Below, one piece after another: positions 48,110 through 59,716 of a stretch of DNA of 64,000 nt. Each line of letters starts with the position of its first letter. The stretch's first letter is position 1. The position numbers were made by a program, and so were the translations under genes. The notes beneath the pieces were generated by a model, which made no database searches, was not told the DNA's origin, and saw only the letters and a program-made list of their open reading frames with translations. Origin of the DNA: Heterostelium multicystogenum (Eukaryota > Evosea > Eumycetozoa > Acytosteliales > Acytosteliaceae); assembly GCA_003667245.1 (NCBI GenBank), contig RCNN01000190.1, positions 1 through 64,000 on the forward strand, in the 5' to 3' direction.

Positions 48110-48450
48110 TCATCTGGTCATCCATGCGAGATTCCACATATTTCATCGTTCGCAGCATCCAGAACAGTGCCCAGGTCAGTCTGTAACACCTCTTTCGGCT
48201 GGCTTCCACCGAGGTAGGAATTGCAGGGGCCGAACTATAAAGCCATACCCCAAGCATTTCTGCGTGTCGCCAACACCTTAATGACAGCCTTTAGTGCTGG
48301 GACCGGCTGGTAGCCATCACAAGCGTCAAAGGCGTAGTCAGGAAAGTAATCGATGCTTTCGTAATTTATGGCAAAAATGTGACCTTCACGCAGCAAGCTG
48401 CAAAGGTCAACCTTTTGCTCATCAGCCGTCCGCGCCGTTAACTTACTCAA
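48110..48450 (-). pseudogene. Antitoxin-like / DUF2384-type protein fragment
   Basis: Minus strand: LCSLLREGHIFAINYESIDY, FDACDGYQPVPALKAVIKVL, RRNAWGMALWF, then in another frame pieces compatible with a QTDLGTVLDAANDE-like end. This is the C-terminal architecture of proteins encoded beside RES or Xre-type partners, where the final helix region resembles the MbcA/ParS antitoxin domain. No partner is visible. Family assignment is tentative. Confidence 0.45.
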
Positions 48451-48879
48451 CTGTGGCAGCCGTAAAGCCAGTCCCCGAGAAACATAATCCGGTGCTTGCC
48501 TTTCTCGACGAGCAGGGCGATTCTCAGAGTGTTGTCCATCGTATGTTCATTAATAGCAACAGCTATACAGTGGTCGAAAAAATTTCATTCAAGGTCGATC
48601 ACATTATTCTTTTTCTCCCAATACTCTGTGACCCAATGAGGTTGATCATGAAAGGCAAACGTAAGGCCAATACAACCAAGTGGCTCATGAAAGGTCAATT
48701 CGAGATGGAGGCTAGGCTAATGCTGCAAAAACGATCCCGTGATGCCTCGAACCATTTTCTTGACGCTGAAGCTACGTTTGGAGTCGAGTCTGAACCGGTA
48801 GGTTTGCTAGCCGGGAGATTGCGTTGAGTTATCTAAATATTCTCAAAGCTCGCCGCCTGATGTTGTACAAACGCTACCG
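48451..48879. other. No recognisable gene; one short Lys/Arg-rich ORF
   Basis: A 59-codon plus-strand frame from 48649 (MKGKRKANTTKWLMKGQFEM) has a weak ribosome site and no family resemblance. Nothing else supported. Confidence 0.35.
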
Positions 48880-49150
48880 ATAACGGATTGCCGCGGTTTG
48901 ATCAAGCATTCCTGGCTGGAGAGCGGCGGCGTTTATGGCTATCGCAAAATCCATGACGATCGCGCGAGGTCGGTGAGGATTGTGGTCGTCATCGTGTGGC
49001 GAGGCTGATGCGTCTTGAAGGTCTGCGTTCTCAGACAGGTTATCGACGCCGCCCTGGAAGTACGGCGGTAAGCCAGCGGTCGCCTCACCCAATTTGCTGA
49101 AGCGCCAGTTCGATGTCGTGAAACCCAACAAGGTTTGGGTCGAGTTTTGA
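48880..49150 (+). pseudogene. IS3-family OrfB relic
   Basis: Fragments LIKHSWLESGGVYGYRKIHD, RVARLMRLEGLRSQTGYRRR and LLKRQFDVVKPNKVWV, spread over frames, are the pre-catalytic part of an IS3 (IS51-like) OrfB. Cut before the first catalytic Asp. Confidence 0.75.
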
Positions 49151-49300
49151 AAAGCGTTACGCAATGAGCTTGCAAAGTGTCTAGAGAATCCGGGGCGATT
49201 CAGTATTATATAGAGGACCTATATATTGTTCTATCTATCCTGTGGCGCACCACTCTTCACACCCTAGGTCGTGGGCTAGAGCACAATGTTATTGTAGTGG

Positions 49301-50463
<1,163 letters not shown>

Positions 50464-50588
50464 CGAACACCTCTTAACGGCGAGGATTTTCGCCTAAATC
50501 GGTGTCCCGAATCAGTAGACCACTACAAGCCGTCGTGGTTTTAGGCAGGCTGGTCACGCCGGCAATTCAGATTGCCGGAATTTTCATG

Positions 50589-50933
50589 TCATGGTCGATC
50601 TAGGCGAGGCGATACCTGTCGCTTTGGGCGTCTCTTGGGTTGAGGCGCATCATCGTCAAGTGCAAGAAGTTCAGATTCGCTTCTGACCCGAGCGACAACA
50701 TGGCCAATTTCCACACCATCTCTCATTGCGTAGGAGAGCGAGAGCAGTGTCACTGGATGAATATTCAGCTGCTCGCTAAGCGCGTCAATCTTGTCGAGCG
50801 TGGGGCTGGTGCCTCCACGCTCGAGTAGTCCCATGTAGGATCTTGCAGCGGTTAGAGAGAAGTCGTCTTGAGTTAGATGAAGCTTGTGCCTAACTCTCTT
50901 TAAAGCCTGTCCGAATGCTTCTCTGAGCCTCAC
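50589..50933 (-). CDS. XRE-family transcriptional regulator
   Basis: 114 residues from a GTG at 50933. HTH_XRE at residues 5-60: FGQALKRVRHKLHLTQDDFS, TAARSYMGLLERGGTSPTL and LDKIDALSEQLNIHPVTLLS. The tail is Arg/Lys/Pro-rich (PQPKRRPKRQVSP) and probably disordered. Small single-domain regulators of this type often control a neighbouring mobile-element or restriction gene; none is adjacent here except the IS3. Target unknown. Confidence 0.88.
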   Translation of the reverse strand: MRLREAFGQALKRVRHKLHLTQDDFSLTAARSYMGLLERGGTSPTLDKIDALSEQLNIHPVTLLSLSYAMRDGVEIGHVVARVRSESELLALDDDAPQPKRRPKRQVSPRLDRP

Positions 50934-51450
50934 CTTATGATCCCCAAAAAATGAGGATAAAACGCTAGTTATTCGATGATAACGACGTTGTATATAGGTC
51001 TTTTGTGAAGCGTTACCGATCAGAGATTTTGCTCATAAGCCCCCTACGCTAGCGCGCGAGACATGGAGCTTTGGTGGAGTGCCCGTGTAGCCTACGAGCT
51101 GTTATGGGTGTGCCTGGTATAAATGGGCGCTAATCCTGGGTCCTGCGAAAAGATTGTCTGGACACCTATGACTCTTCCCAGACTCGCGGTCAGACAAGTA
51201 TCCATGCTAGTTTTTTCTTCAGCGTCGCAGAGGTAGGCCAGTCTGTTCTGACGGGTTGATCAACTTTGTAGCGACTCTGATACTTTGCTCATTTATCGCA
51301 AAATAGGGTTGACGACACCTGTCAGAAATTCGCGATTTTAGACGGTTAGCAATCTAAGCGGCGAAAAAATGTTGAGGTATGGACATTGAGTTGATTTATT
51401 GTAAGTGATTGAAATTAAATAGTATTTGTCGTGTCCATAGTTATCAATGA
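50934..51450. other. No gene seen
   Basis: AT-rich 0.5 kb with stops in all frames. Junction between transposon debris and the core block. Confidence 0.5.
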
Positions 51451-51456
51451 AACCGG

Positions 51457-51666
51457 TAATTCATGTGACAGTATTCCCACTTCACATAGTCCACCCGCCA
51501 TTTGCCGGGAGTGCAGATCCAGGTGCCCATGATCTTGCTGCCGTCTTCGCTGGTGTAGGCGTTGAGGTTGACGGTGTGCGGGTCGCCTTCGAGTTTTTTC
51601 CCATTTGCAGGCGTCCAGCACCGGCAGTGGATGGGTGTCGCGCAGTACGGTGATTGGCTTGGACAT
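51457..51666 (-). pseudogene. Cupin (DUF861-like) protein, truncated
   Basis: Starts MSKPITVLRDTHPLPVLDAC with K-W-E-K; a shift near 51598 continues as GDPHTVNLNAYTSEDGSKIM, GTWICTPGKWRVDY and VKWEYCH. That is the first two-thirds of a 113-residue small cupin common in Pseudomonas. The C-terminal metal-site strand is missing, so it is truncated, not only frameshifted. Confidence 0.7.
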
Positions 51667-51793
51667 GATGATTCCGAGGCAGTGGAAGGGAAGTCCGAAC
51701 CCTATCGCCTTGGGCGGCCCGCCAGTGGTCTGGACTCGACATCGGGATGCCCAGAAGCGCAGTCATTTGCACAGCCGTGAGTCACCGCCAACC

Positions 51794-51888
51794 TCTGTGG
51801 GAGCCGGGCTTGCCCGCGATGGCGGAGTGTCAGGCGATGGAAGGGCACGCTGTGCCGACCTCATCGCGGGCAAGCCCGGCTCCCACAG
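51794..51888. repeat. REP/BIME element
   Basis: Inverted pair ctgtgggagccgggcttgcc ... ggcaagcccggctcccacag with a 50-bp spacer: the Pseudomonas REP pattern. Confidence 0.9.
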
Positions 51889-52055
51889 GGGATATTTGTT
51901 GTTTGAAGGATTGAGTCGGTACGAAATATCTGTGCGCCAATCAGTCATTTCCTCGCAGTAAGTGCGAAAGATTTCCTGCTTTGCGCTGGAATTCGCAAGA
52001 ATATTTACAGCCGGCCCTCGTATCATTCACCCCAGTAACGACCGAGAGCCTTGAA

Positions 52056-52707
52056 ATGAATCCAATAAAAACGTGGTGGGACATCAGCCCGCCCTTGAGC
52101 ACCGCGACCCCGACCTGGCCGGGTGATACGCCGTTTCAGGAAGAGCGGGTCTGGCAGTTCGGCCCCGAGTGCCCGGTGAATGTCGGACGCATCACCCTGT
52201 CGCCCCACACCGGCGCCCATGTGGACGCGCCGTTGCACTACAGCGCGGACGGCGCGCCGATTGGCGAAGTGTCCCTGGATGTGTACATGGGCCCGTGCCG
52301 GGTGCTGCATTGCCTGGGCAGCGGCGCGCTGGTGCAGCCGCATCAGTTTGGAAGGCCGCCTGGAAAACCTCCCGGAGCGTGTACTGTTGCGCACTTATCA
52401 ACAGGCGCCGGTGGATGCCTGGGATTCGAATTTCACCGCCGTCGCCCCGCAAACGGTCGAGTTGCTGTTCAGCCTCGGTGTGCGCCTGATCGGTATCGAC
52501 ACACCGTCCCTGGACCCGCAGCAGTCCAAGACCATGGACTCCCACAACGCCGTCGCCCGGCATGGCATGGCGATTCTCGAAGGCATCGTCCTCGACGACG
52601 TGCCGGAGGGCGATTACGAGTTGATCGCGCTGCCGCTGCGTTTTGCCAACCTCGATGCCAGCCCGGTACGAGCCATTCTCCGCCCGCTCAAGGAGCCCAC
52701 GCGATGA
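52056..52707 (+). pseudogene. kynB: Kynurenine formamidase, one frameshift
   Basis: ATG 52056 ([20 protein letters not shown], then [16 protein letters not shown]). The cyclase/formamidase metal motif is [12 protein letters not shown] at about residues 49-60. One surplus G at 52350-52351 (tttggaagg for tttgaagg) shifts the frame; the second part reads [17 protein letters not shown] to [10 protein letters not shown], stop 52707. KynB hydrolyses N-formylkynurenine to kynurenine plus formate, step two of tryptophan breakdown. The stop overlaps the kynA start (ATGA), so translation is coupled. Probable sequence error. Confidence 0.9.
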
Positions 52708-53560
52708 GCCAGTGTCCTTTCTCCCCTGACTACCAGCCACCGGAAGAATGGCATAACGCCGAGCTGAATTTTTCCGAGTCCATGAGCTACGGCGACTACC
52801 TGGACCTGGGCAAAGTGCTCAGCGCCCAGCACCCGCTGTCGCCGGACCACAACGAGATGCTGTTCATCATCCAGCACCAGACCTCGGAACTGTGGATGAA
52901 GTTGATGCTCCACGAACTCAAGGCCGCCCGCGAACACGTGCGCCTGGGTGAGCTGCCGCCGGCGTTCAAGATGCTGGCGCGGGTGTCGCGGATCTTTGAC
53001 CAGTTGGTGCACGCCTGGGCGGTACTGGCGACCATGACGCCGTCGGAGTACAAGTCGATCCGCCCGTACCTGGGGCAGTCGTCGGGTTTCCAGTCGTTCC
53101 AGTACCGGGAAATCGAATTCATCCTCGGCAACAAAAGCGCGGCGCTGTTGCGGCCTCACGCCCACCGGCCGGAGTTGTTGAAGGAGCTGCAGGTGGCGAT
53201 TGCCACGCCGTCGCTGTATGACGAGGCGATCAACCTGATGACCAAGGCCGGGCTGGCGATCGACCCCAAGCGCGCCGAACGCGACCCGACGGCGCCAACG
53301 GTTCACGATGATTCCGTGGAGGCGGCGTGGCGCGAGGTTTATCGCGATCCGAGCCGGTATTGGGACCTGTACCAGTTGGCCGAAAAGTTTATCGACCTGG
53401 AAGATTCCTTCCGCCAGTGGCGCTTCCGCCATGTCACCACCGTGGAGCGGATCATCGGCTTCCAGCCTGGTACGGGCGGCACCGAAGGCGTGGGCTACCT
53501 GCGCAAGATGCTCGACACCGTATTGTTCCCGAGCTGTGGCGAGTGCGTTCCACGCTGTAA
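52704..53560 (+). pseudogene. kynA: Tryptophan 2,3-dioxygenase, frameshift six codons from the end
   Basis: Starts [20 protein letters not shown]. The family features are all there: [19 protein letters not shown], the substrate/heme-pocket block [40 protein letters not shown] and the heme-ligand helix region [20 protein letters not shown]. One G is missing near 53531 (ttcccgagctg for ttcccggagctg). With it the protein ends [12 protein letters not shown] at 53560, 284 residues as usual; without it a foreign tail runs to 53684. KynA oxidises L-tryptophan to N-formylkynurenine, the entry step. Confidence 0.92.
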
Positions 53561-53573
53561 TCAAGGCCCAACA

Positions 53574-53608
53574 AAAAGCCCCGGTACTCATCAGTACCGG
53601 GGCTTTTC
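53574..53608 (+). terminator. Terminator after kynBA
   Basis: aaaagccccggtact and agtaccggggctttt pair around catc, 14 bp after the kynA stop. Confidence 0.93.
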
Positions 53609-53627
53609 ATTTGCAATACGATCCAAA

Positions 53628-53731
53628 TGTGGGAGCGGGCTTGCTCGCGAAAGCGGTGTGTCAGTCAATACATCAGGTGACTGACACGACGCCTTCGCGA
53701 GCAAGCCCGCTCCCACAAAGCCCGCTCCCAC
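53628..53731. repeat. REP/BIME element with an extra half-unit
   Basis: Inverted gggagcgggcttgctcgcga units with a palindromic spacer (cagtcaatacatcaggtgactg), plus a direct repeat of aagcccgctcccaca at the right edge. Confidence 0.9.
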
Positions 53732-53736
53732 ATGGG

Positions 53737-55136
53737 TTATTGCGCTGTTACTGCCTTCGCGTTATTCAACCGCAACCGGTACGCCACATAGATGATCCCG
53801 ACCCAGACCGGAATCGCATACACCGACGCCCGCACACCCGGAATCGCCAGCATCACGCAGATGATCATCAGCATGAACGCCAGGCACAGGTAGTTGCTGA
53901 ACGGGAACCAGAAGGTCTTGAACGACGGCACCACGCCTTGCTCGCCCATGGCCTTGCGGAACTTGATGTGGGTCAGGCTGATCAGCGCCCAGTTGATCAT
54001 CAACGAGGCAACCACCAGCGCAAACAACAGCTCCAGTGCGTCATGCGGCGCGACGTAGTTGATCACCACACATAGCAGCGTCACCAGGGCCGAGATGCCC
54101 AGGGCACGCAGCGGCACGCCTTGCTTGTTCAACTTCATCAGCGCTTTCGGCGCGTCGCCTTGCTCGGCCAGGCCGAACAGCATGCGGCTGTTGCAGTACA
54201 CGCCGCTGTTGTACACCGACAGTGCCGCGGTCAGGACCACGAAGTTGAGGATGTGGGCGGCGGTGTCGTTACCGATCAAGGAAAAGATCTGCACGAACGG
54301 ACTGCCGCTGTAGGCATCGCCCGACGCGCCGAGGGTTTGCAGCAGTTGGTCCCATGGGTACAACGACAGCAGCACGGTAAGGGCGCCGACGTAGAAAATC
54401 AGGATCCGGTACACCACCTGGTTGATCGCCTTCGGGATCACCTTGCGGGGTTCGCTGGCTTCGGCGGCGGTAATACCCACCAGCTCAAGGCCGCCGAACG
54501 AGAACATGATGAACGCCATGGACATCAACAGCCCCATGCCGCCATTCGGGAAGAACCGCCGTGGCTCCACAGGTTGCTCACCGAGGCCTGCGGGCCGCCG
54601 GTGCCGCTGAACAGCAGGTAGCAGCCGAGCACGATCATGCCGACAATCGCCACCACCTTGATGATCGCGAACCAGAACTCGGTCTCACCGAAGAACTTCA
54701 CGTTGAGGGTGTTGATCAGGTTGACCAGCACAAAGAACACCACCGCACTGACCCAGGTCGGAATTTCCGGCCACCAGAACTGGATGTACTTGCCCACCGC
54801 TGTCAGCTCGGCCATGCCCACCAGCACGTAGAGTACCCAGTAGTTCCAGCCGGCGAGGAAGCCTGCGTAACCGCCCCAGTACTTGTGGGCGAAGTGGCTG
54901 AAGGAGCCGGCCACCGGTTCCTCGACGATCATTTCGCCCAGCTGGCGCATGATCAGGAACGCGATGAACCCGGCTACCGCATAGCCCAGGATCATCGACG
55001 GCCCCGCCGACTTGAGCACGCCCGCCGAGCCGAGGAACAGCCCGGTCCCGATCGCCCCTCCCAAGGCAATCAGCTGAATATGCCGGTTCTTCAGGCCACG
55101 CTTGAGGCCCACCGGGTTAACCATGTCATCCGCCAT
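53737..55136 (-). pseudogene. APC-type aromatic amino-acid permease (AroP-like), one frameshift
   Basis: ATG 55136 (MADDMVNPVGLKRGLKNRHI). The APC signature IALGGAIGTGLFLGSAGVLK lies at about 22-41, and twelve hydrophobic spans can be counted over about 466 residues. One T is missing near 54553 (HGG then FFPNGGMGLLMSMAF). The second half contains FGGLELVGITAAEASEPRKV, typical of AroP/PheP/CycA transporters. Its position between kynBA and antCBA suggests uptake of tryptophan or another aromatic amino acid by proton symport. It has its own transcription direction with antCBA downstream-facing. Confidence 0.88.
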
Positions 55137-55187
55137 TAACATTCCCTTCTACTTGTTTTTTTCAGGGTTGATCGCACACCGAACCAG

Positions 55188-55207
55188 CCCCTCAAACCGC
55201 TGAGGGG
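55188..55207 (-). terminator. Weak hairpin after antC
   Basis: cccctca and tgagggg pair around a 6-base loop just after the antC stop; no strong T run. Confidence 0.5.
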
Positions 55208-56215
55208 TCAGATATTACTCTCGGTAAACTTTTCGTAATACAGCTGAACGCCATCAAGTGCCTGATCCAGCAGCCATTGTTTGATGGATTCGACCATCGG
55301 AGGGGGGCCGCAGACGTACATATCTGCCGATTGATCCCGCAATTCGGCCAGGTCGAAATGCTCGGTGAGGTAGCCGCGTTTGCCGGCCCAGTCCGAAGGT
55401 GGGTCGCTGAGTACCTCGGTATAGCGAAACCCCGGGATCGTATCGGCGTAGGCTTTTATGCGTGTTGCCTCGCATAAATCGGCCGCACCCCGCACGCCGT
55501 AATACAGGTGCACCGGCTGTTGGCAGGTGCTGGCGGCCAGGTCGTCAAGCATGCCCAGCAGCGCCGATAAACCAGTGCCACCGGCCACCAACACCAGCGG
55601 TCGGGTGACATGCCGAAGGTAGAAGGCACCCAATGGCGCTTCCAGCAGCAACTCATCACTGACCTGGCAGCGTTCGCGAATGTAGTTGCTCATCACGCCA
55701 TCGGGCAGCAGGCGGATCAGGAACTGCAACTGATTGCCCGGGCGGTTGGCGAAAGAGTAGGAGCGCCAACTGTCGGTGCCGGGAATCGACAGGCGGGCAT
55801 ATTGGCCCGGCAAAAAGTCCAATGGTGCTTCAAGCTGCAGGTGCAGGATCGCCGTGCTGGGCGACACCTGCTGCACATTGCTCACCGTGCTGCGGATCTG
55901 GACCGGCCCCGGCGCGTTGCACAGGCTGGAATCAAAATCGAAGTAGAACGCCGCATCGGATTGGACCCGGGTCTGGCAGCTGAGCATTTTGCGTTGTTGC
56001 AGGTCGAGGCTGGAGAGGGCTTCCTCGTCCACGTAGTCCTGGCTGTAGTCGCCGGACTCGCAGCGGCCCTGGCAAGTGCCGCAAACGCCTTCGCGGCAGT
56101 CGAGCGGGATCTTGATGCCATTGCGCAACGCTGCATCCAACAGGATCTCATTGGCGCCCACCGGGAAAAACAGGGTCTTGCCGTCGGCAAAACTGAAGGC
56201 CACTTTGTGATTCAT
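55208..56215 (-). CDS. antC: Anthranilate 1,2-dioxygenase reductase component
   Basis: 335 residues, intact. N-terminal plant-type 2Fe-2S ferredoxin with Cys40, Cys45, Cys48 and Cys80 (DCREGVCGTCQGRC ... LSC). FAD-binding beta barrel with RSYSFANRPG, then NAD-binding domain VLVAGGTGLSALLGML and MYVCGPPPMVESI. This order (ferredoxin-FAD-NAD) is that of the BenC/AntC group. It passes electrons from NADH to the Rieske oxygenase AntAB. It is separated from antB by 170 bp that hold a REP element. Confidence 0.94.
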   Translation of the reverse strand: MNHKVAFSFADGKTLFFPVGANEILLDAALRNGIKIPLDCREGVCGTCQGRCESGDYSQDYVDEEALSSLDLQQRKMLSCQTRVQSDAAFYFDFDSSLCNAPGPVQIRSTVSNVQQVSPSTAILHLQLEAPLDFLPGQYARLSIPGTDSWRSYSFANRPGNQLQFLIRLLPDGVMSNYIRERCQVSDELLLEAPLGAFYLRHVTRPLVLVAGGTGLSALLGMLDDLAASTCQQPVHLYYGVRGAADLCEATRIKAYADTIPGFRYTEVLSDPPSDWAGKRGYLTEHFDLAELRDQSADMYVCGPPPMVESIKQWLLDQALDGVQLYYEKFTESNI

Positions 56216-56256
56216 TCGCAGAACTCCGCGAGTTTGATTTTCTATGCCTGCGATTT

Positions 56257-56372
56257 ACCTGTGGCGAGGGAGCTTGCTCCCGCTGGGCTGCGCAGCAGCC
56301 CCAAAAAGCCGGGAGCGCTACGCACTGGAGCGCCAACCCGGTCCAGCGGGAGCAAGCGCCCTCGCCACAGGT
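56257..56372. repeat. REP-like element inside the ant operon
   Basis: acctgtggcgagggagcttg and its complement surround a spacer rich in gcgc; different subtype (gagggagcttgctcccgctgg) from the other REPs here. Lies between antB and antC and may set their relative mRNA levels. Confidence 0.85.
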
Positions 56373-56385
56373 GTAATGCATCAGG

Positions 56386-56880
56386 TCACAGATGATAGAA
56401 ATCCAGCACCGAGTTGATGGTGTCGTTGAGCAGCAGCGCATGCTTGCGGGTGATCAACCAACTGTCGCCATCGGGCTTGAGGCTGTAAGTGGCGCTGCCG
56501 TAGAACTGCTCCGACGTCGCCAGCCGATAGAACAACGTATGCCAGTTCAACTTCACCTCCAGCAGCCCGTCCGGTTGCTCGGCAATCCGCACGTTGTTGA
56601 TCAAATGCAGCGTCCTGGGCATCGGCGTGGCCGACGCAGCCTTGCCCGTGCGCAGGCGAAACACCCGATCCTCCAGCCCCGAGCGGTTGGCGTAGTAGAT
56701 CAACGACATTTCGCGCTTCGGGTCGCGGGTGTAGACATGTTCCGAATCCCACTGCGGCAGGTGGAATTCACTCTGCGGGTCGAACAACTGCACGTAGGCG
56801 TCCCAGTCCTGGACATCGCACAGCTCGGATTTACGATAAAAAAACTGTTCGATCCGGTACTGCAATTGCGCATTCATCAT
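56386..56880 (-). CDS. antB: Anthranilate 1,2-dioxygenase small subunit
   Basis: 164 residues, intact. Cystatin/NTF2-like beta subunit of ring-hydroxylating dioxygenases: FFYRKSELCDVQDWDAYVQL, RLRTGKAASATPMPRTLHLI and ATYSLKPDGDSWLITRKHAL. It forms the structural part of the alpha3beta3 oxygenase. ATG overlaps the antA stop (ATGA), so the two are coupled. Confidence 0.94.
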   Translation of the reverse strand: MMNAQLQYRIEQFFYRKSELCDVQDWDAYVQLFDPQSEFHLPQWDSEHVYTRDPKREMSLIYYANRSGLEDRVFRLRTGKAASATPMPRTLHLINNVRIAEQPDGLLEVKLNWHTLFYRLATSEQFYGSATYSLKPDGDSWLITRKHALLLNDTINSVLDFYHL

Positions 56881-58267
56881 TCCACCTCCCGCAGTTTCAG
56901 GGCTTGCTGGTCGAGCCCGTCCAGCAGGAATTTCTGCCAGTTGCGGTGCTGGTTGACGTACAGCCCTTCGTGGGTGAATTCGGTGCCGGTCATCGCCGGC
57001 TGGATACCGATGGATTCGCTATTGGGTGTCGGCCCGGTTTCCCAGCGATGGCTGCCGCGGGAGATATCGCTCCAGCGTTCCAGGCGGCCCTGGAAGCCGC
57101 GCTGGGCTTCGCGGAACTCCACCAGGTCATCCGGCGTGCCCATGCCCGAGACGTTGAAGAAATCCTCGAACTGGCGAATACGGTTTTCACGGTCGGCGTC
57201 AGACTCGTTCTTCACCCCCAGGCACTGGCTGATGATTTCGGTCTTGTTCCATGCGATAGGGCGGATGATCCGCAACTGCGAGCTGATCTGGTCGAGGAAG
57301 AACAGGCTCGGGTAGATGTTCAGGTTGCGTAGGCGGTGCATCATCCATTCGGCTTTTTGCTGGCCGTGTTCTTCGATCAGGCGCGGCATGATGGTGGCGT
57401 AGCCCGAACGCACGGTGGGGTTGGGCATGTCGCTGAACAACAGGCTGTGACCATTGTTGAAGGCGAACCAGCCGTCATCGGTGTTCGCGTCGCCGGCGCC
57501 GAGTTTGCTGTAGTCCAGTGTCGTGCCCGAGCCGGTGCCGTTTTCCGTATTGACCTGCTGGCGATGCTGCACCGTGGCCACGTAGTTGTAGTGCACGGTG
57601 CTGACGTGATAACCGTCCAGGCCGTTCTCGTTTTGCAGTTTCCAGTTACCGTCGTAGGTGTAGGCGGACTTGCCCGGCAGCACTTCCAGCTCACCGGTGG
57701 CCGATTGGGCGACCATCATGTCGAAGAACACTTTGGCGTCGCCGAGGAAATCTTCCAGGCTGTTGGTGCCGTTCACGTCGAGGCTGATGAAGACGAAACC
57801 CTTGTAGCTCTCGATCCGCGCCTTTTTCAGGCCGCGAGTGGCCTTGTCGAAGCCTTCCGGGTATTCCCCCGGCGCCTTGACCTTCACCAGCCGGCCATCG
57901 CTCTTGTAGCACCAGGCATGGAACGGGCAGGTAAACGTGGACTGGTTGCCCTTGCCAACCCGGGTCAGGGTGGTGCCCCGGTGCTGGCAGGCGTTGATCA
58001 GCGCGTTGAGCTGGCCTTCGCCGTCGCGGGTGATGATCATCGGCTGGCGCCCGGCGCGCATCGTCACGAAGTCGTGCTTGTTGGCCAGTTCGCTCTCGTG
58101 ACAGGCATAGATCCAGTTTTTTTCGAAGATCAGCTCCATCTCCAGCTCGAACAACTCCGGCTCGGTGAACATGTCCCGGGCGATGCGGAACACCTCATCC
58201 ACCGGACGAAGTCCAGGCAGCCTTCGATAAAGCTTTTCCACTGCTCGACGCTTCTTGCACCACTCAT
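56877..58267 (-). pseudogene. antA: Anthranilate 1,2-dioxygenase large subunit, frameshift near the start
   Basis: Natural start is ATG 58267 (MSGARSVEQWKSFIEGCLDF). One C is missing near 58207 (ttcgtcc for ttccgtcc), after which the frame PVDEVFRIARDMFTEPELFE runs to 56877. Rieske centre CQHRG ... CPFHAW (Cys-X-His, 17 residues, Cys-X2-His) and the mononuclear iron site NGLDGYHVSTVHYNY with its two His. About 463 residues. It converts anthranilate, O2 and NADH to catechol with release of CO2 and ammonia. Without repair a 483-residue read from 58328 gives a wrong N-terminus. Confidence 0.92.
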
Positions 58268-58579
58268 GGGAGGCACCTTTTTGATAATGGCTAGACGGGT
58301 AAGCCATTAAGAGGCTGCGGCGGGGCACCGGGCTATCCGGTTAATGGGGGAAGGTGGGCCACTTAGTTGGGCACGAAATACCCACGGCGGTGCAGGGCGG
58401 TGGCGGAATGCGCTACTGTCTTGCAAGGCGATTGTCGGAAAAGTCTGCTTGTTATCCACTTAGTCGACGGTTGCTATCCACCCAGTGGCGATCCCGCTGG
58501 CGTGGCGCAAAACTTGCTGTCGATCTACCAGGACGCGCCGTCAGAGCGCGCCGGCCACAATTGCCGTGGGTGCCCCGTG

Positions 58580-59577
58580 ATGAGTAGCAATACACGCGAT
58601 ATACGTATCGAGCGCTTCGACCTTGAAGGCGCCTGCAGCTGGATGTCCGGCATTTGCGGGCCGCACCGCCTGCAAACCGCGACGCCGGAGCGCATCCGCT
58701 TTCACCACAGCGCCAATGTGTTCAAGTCCCGCGCCACGACGCTGGGGATTATCGAATACGGCACCGATGTCACCATCGACATTGAAGACGCCGAGCACTT
58801 CAGCAGCTACAGCCTGACCTTGCCGCTGGTGGGCGAGCAGGAACTGAGCAAGAACGGCGTACGGCTCAGCTCCAACCGTGACCAGGGGTGATCATTTCGC
58901 CCAACGAACATCAGGTGCTGGAGATCTCGGGCGACTGCCGCAAGTTGCAGGTGGTGATCACCCGCGCGGCGATGAGCGAATCCCTGGAAGGCCTGCTGCA
59001 GCGGCCGATTGAAGCGCCGCTGCGCTTCGAATCGGCGATGGACGCGGTGGACGGCGCTTCCGCGTCGTGGTGGCGCATGGCGCGGTATTTCATCGCCGAA
59101 CTGGAGCGCAGCAGCGAGCTGTATGACCAGGTGGCGTTTACCCGGGACCTGGAAAGCTCGCTGATCAAGGGCCTGATCCTGGCCCAGCCGAACAACTATT
59201 CCGAAGAACTGCGGGACGTGCTGGGGGTGAAGCTGCCGCACTATTTGATTCGTGCCCGACAGTACATCCACGACAACGCCCGGGAAGCGGTGCACCTGGA
59301 GGATCTGGAGGCGGCGGCGGGCGTGTCGCGCTTCAAGCTGTTCGATGCCTTCCGCAAATACTTCGCCCTGTCGCCCATGGCCTATCTGAAGAAATACCGC
59401 CTGGGTGCCGTGCGCCAGCAAATCCTCGAACATGGCTCCACGCGCACCATCTCCGAAATCGCCCTGGGCTGGGGCTTTACTCATCTGGGGCGATTCTCGG
59501 CCGAATACCGCAAGCTGTTCGACGAATCCCCCAGCCAGACCCTGCAACGCAACGACGCCCGGCGTATGCGTGGATGA
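58580..59577 (+). pseudogene. antR: AraC-family activator AntR, one frameshift
   Basis: ATG 58580 (MSSNTRDIRIERFDLEGACS). The N-terminal AraC-binding-like region runs to SKNGVRLSSNRDQG, then one missing G near 58883 shifts the frame to IISPNEHQVLEISGDCRKLQ. The C-terminal AraC DNA-binding domain has both HTHs (HLEDLEAAAGVSRFKLFDAF; TISEIALGWGFTHLGRFSAE). About 332 residues. It is divergent from antA, with about 310 bp between that should hold the activator site. AntR activates antABC with anthranilate as effector. Confidence 0.88.
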
Positions 59578-59607
59578 ACACCTTACGCAAAAACAACGGA
59601 GATCAAC

Positions 59608-59697
59608 TGTGGGAGCGGGCTTGCTCGCGAATGCGGTGCATCAGCCAACTCATTCGGTGACTGACACTGCGCATTCGCGAGCAAGCCCGCTCCCACA
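59608..59697. repeat. REP/BIME element
   Basis: Inverted tgtgggagcgggcttgctcg units with a gtgactgac-containing spacer, between antR and catR. Confidence 0.92.
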
Positions 59698-59716
59698 TTG
59701 GATGTGTGGTGTTCTT

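Noticed and set aside
51981..53684. Apparent 567-residue KynB-KynA fusion protein
   Set aside because: Produced by the +1 base in kynB that throws the frame into the kynA frame. The overlapping ATGA start and normal lengths show two genes.
57336..58310. Plus-strand frame of 324 codons
   Set aside because: Antisense of antA, which has clear Rieske and iron motifs.
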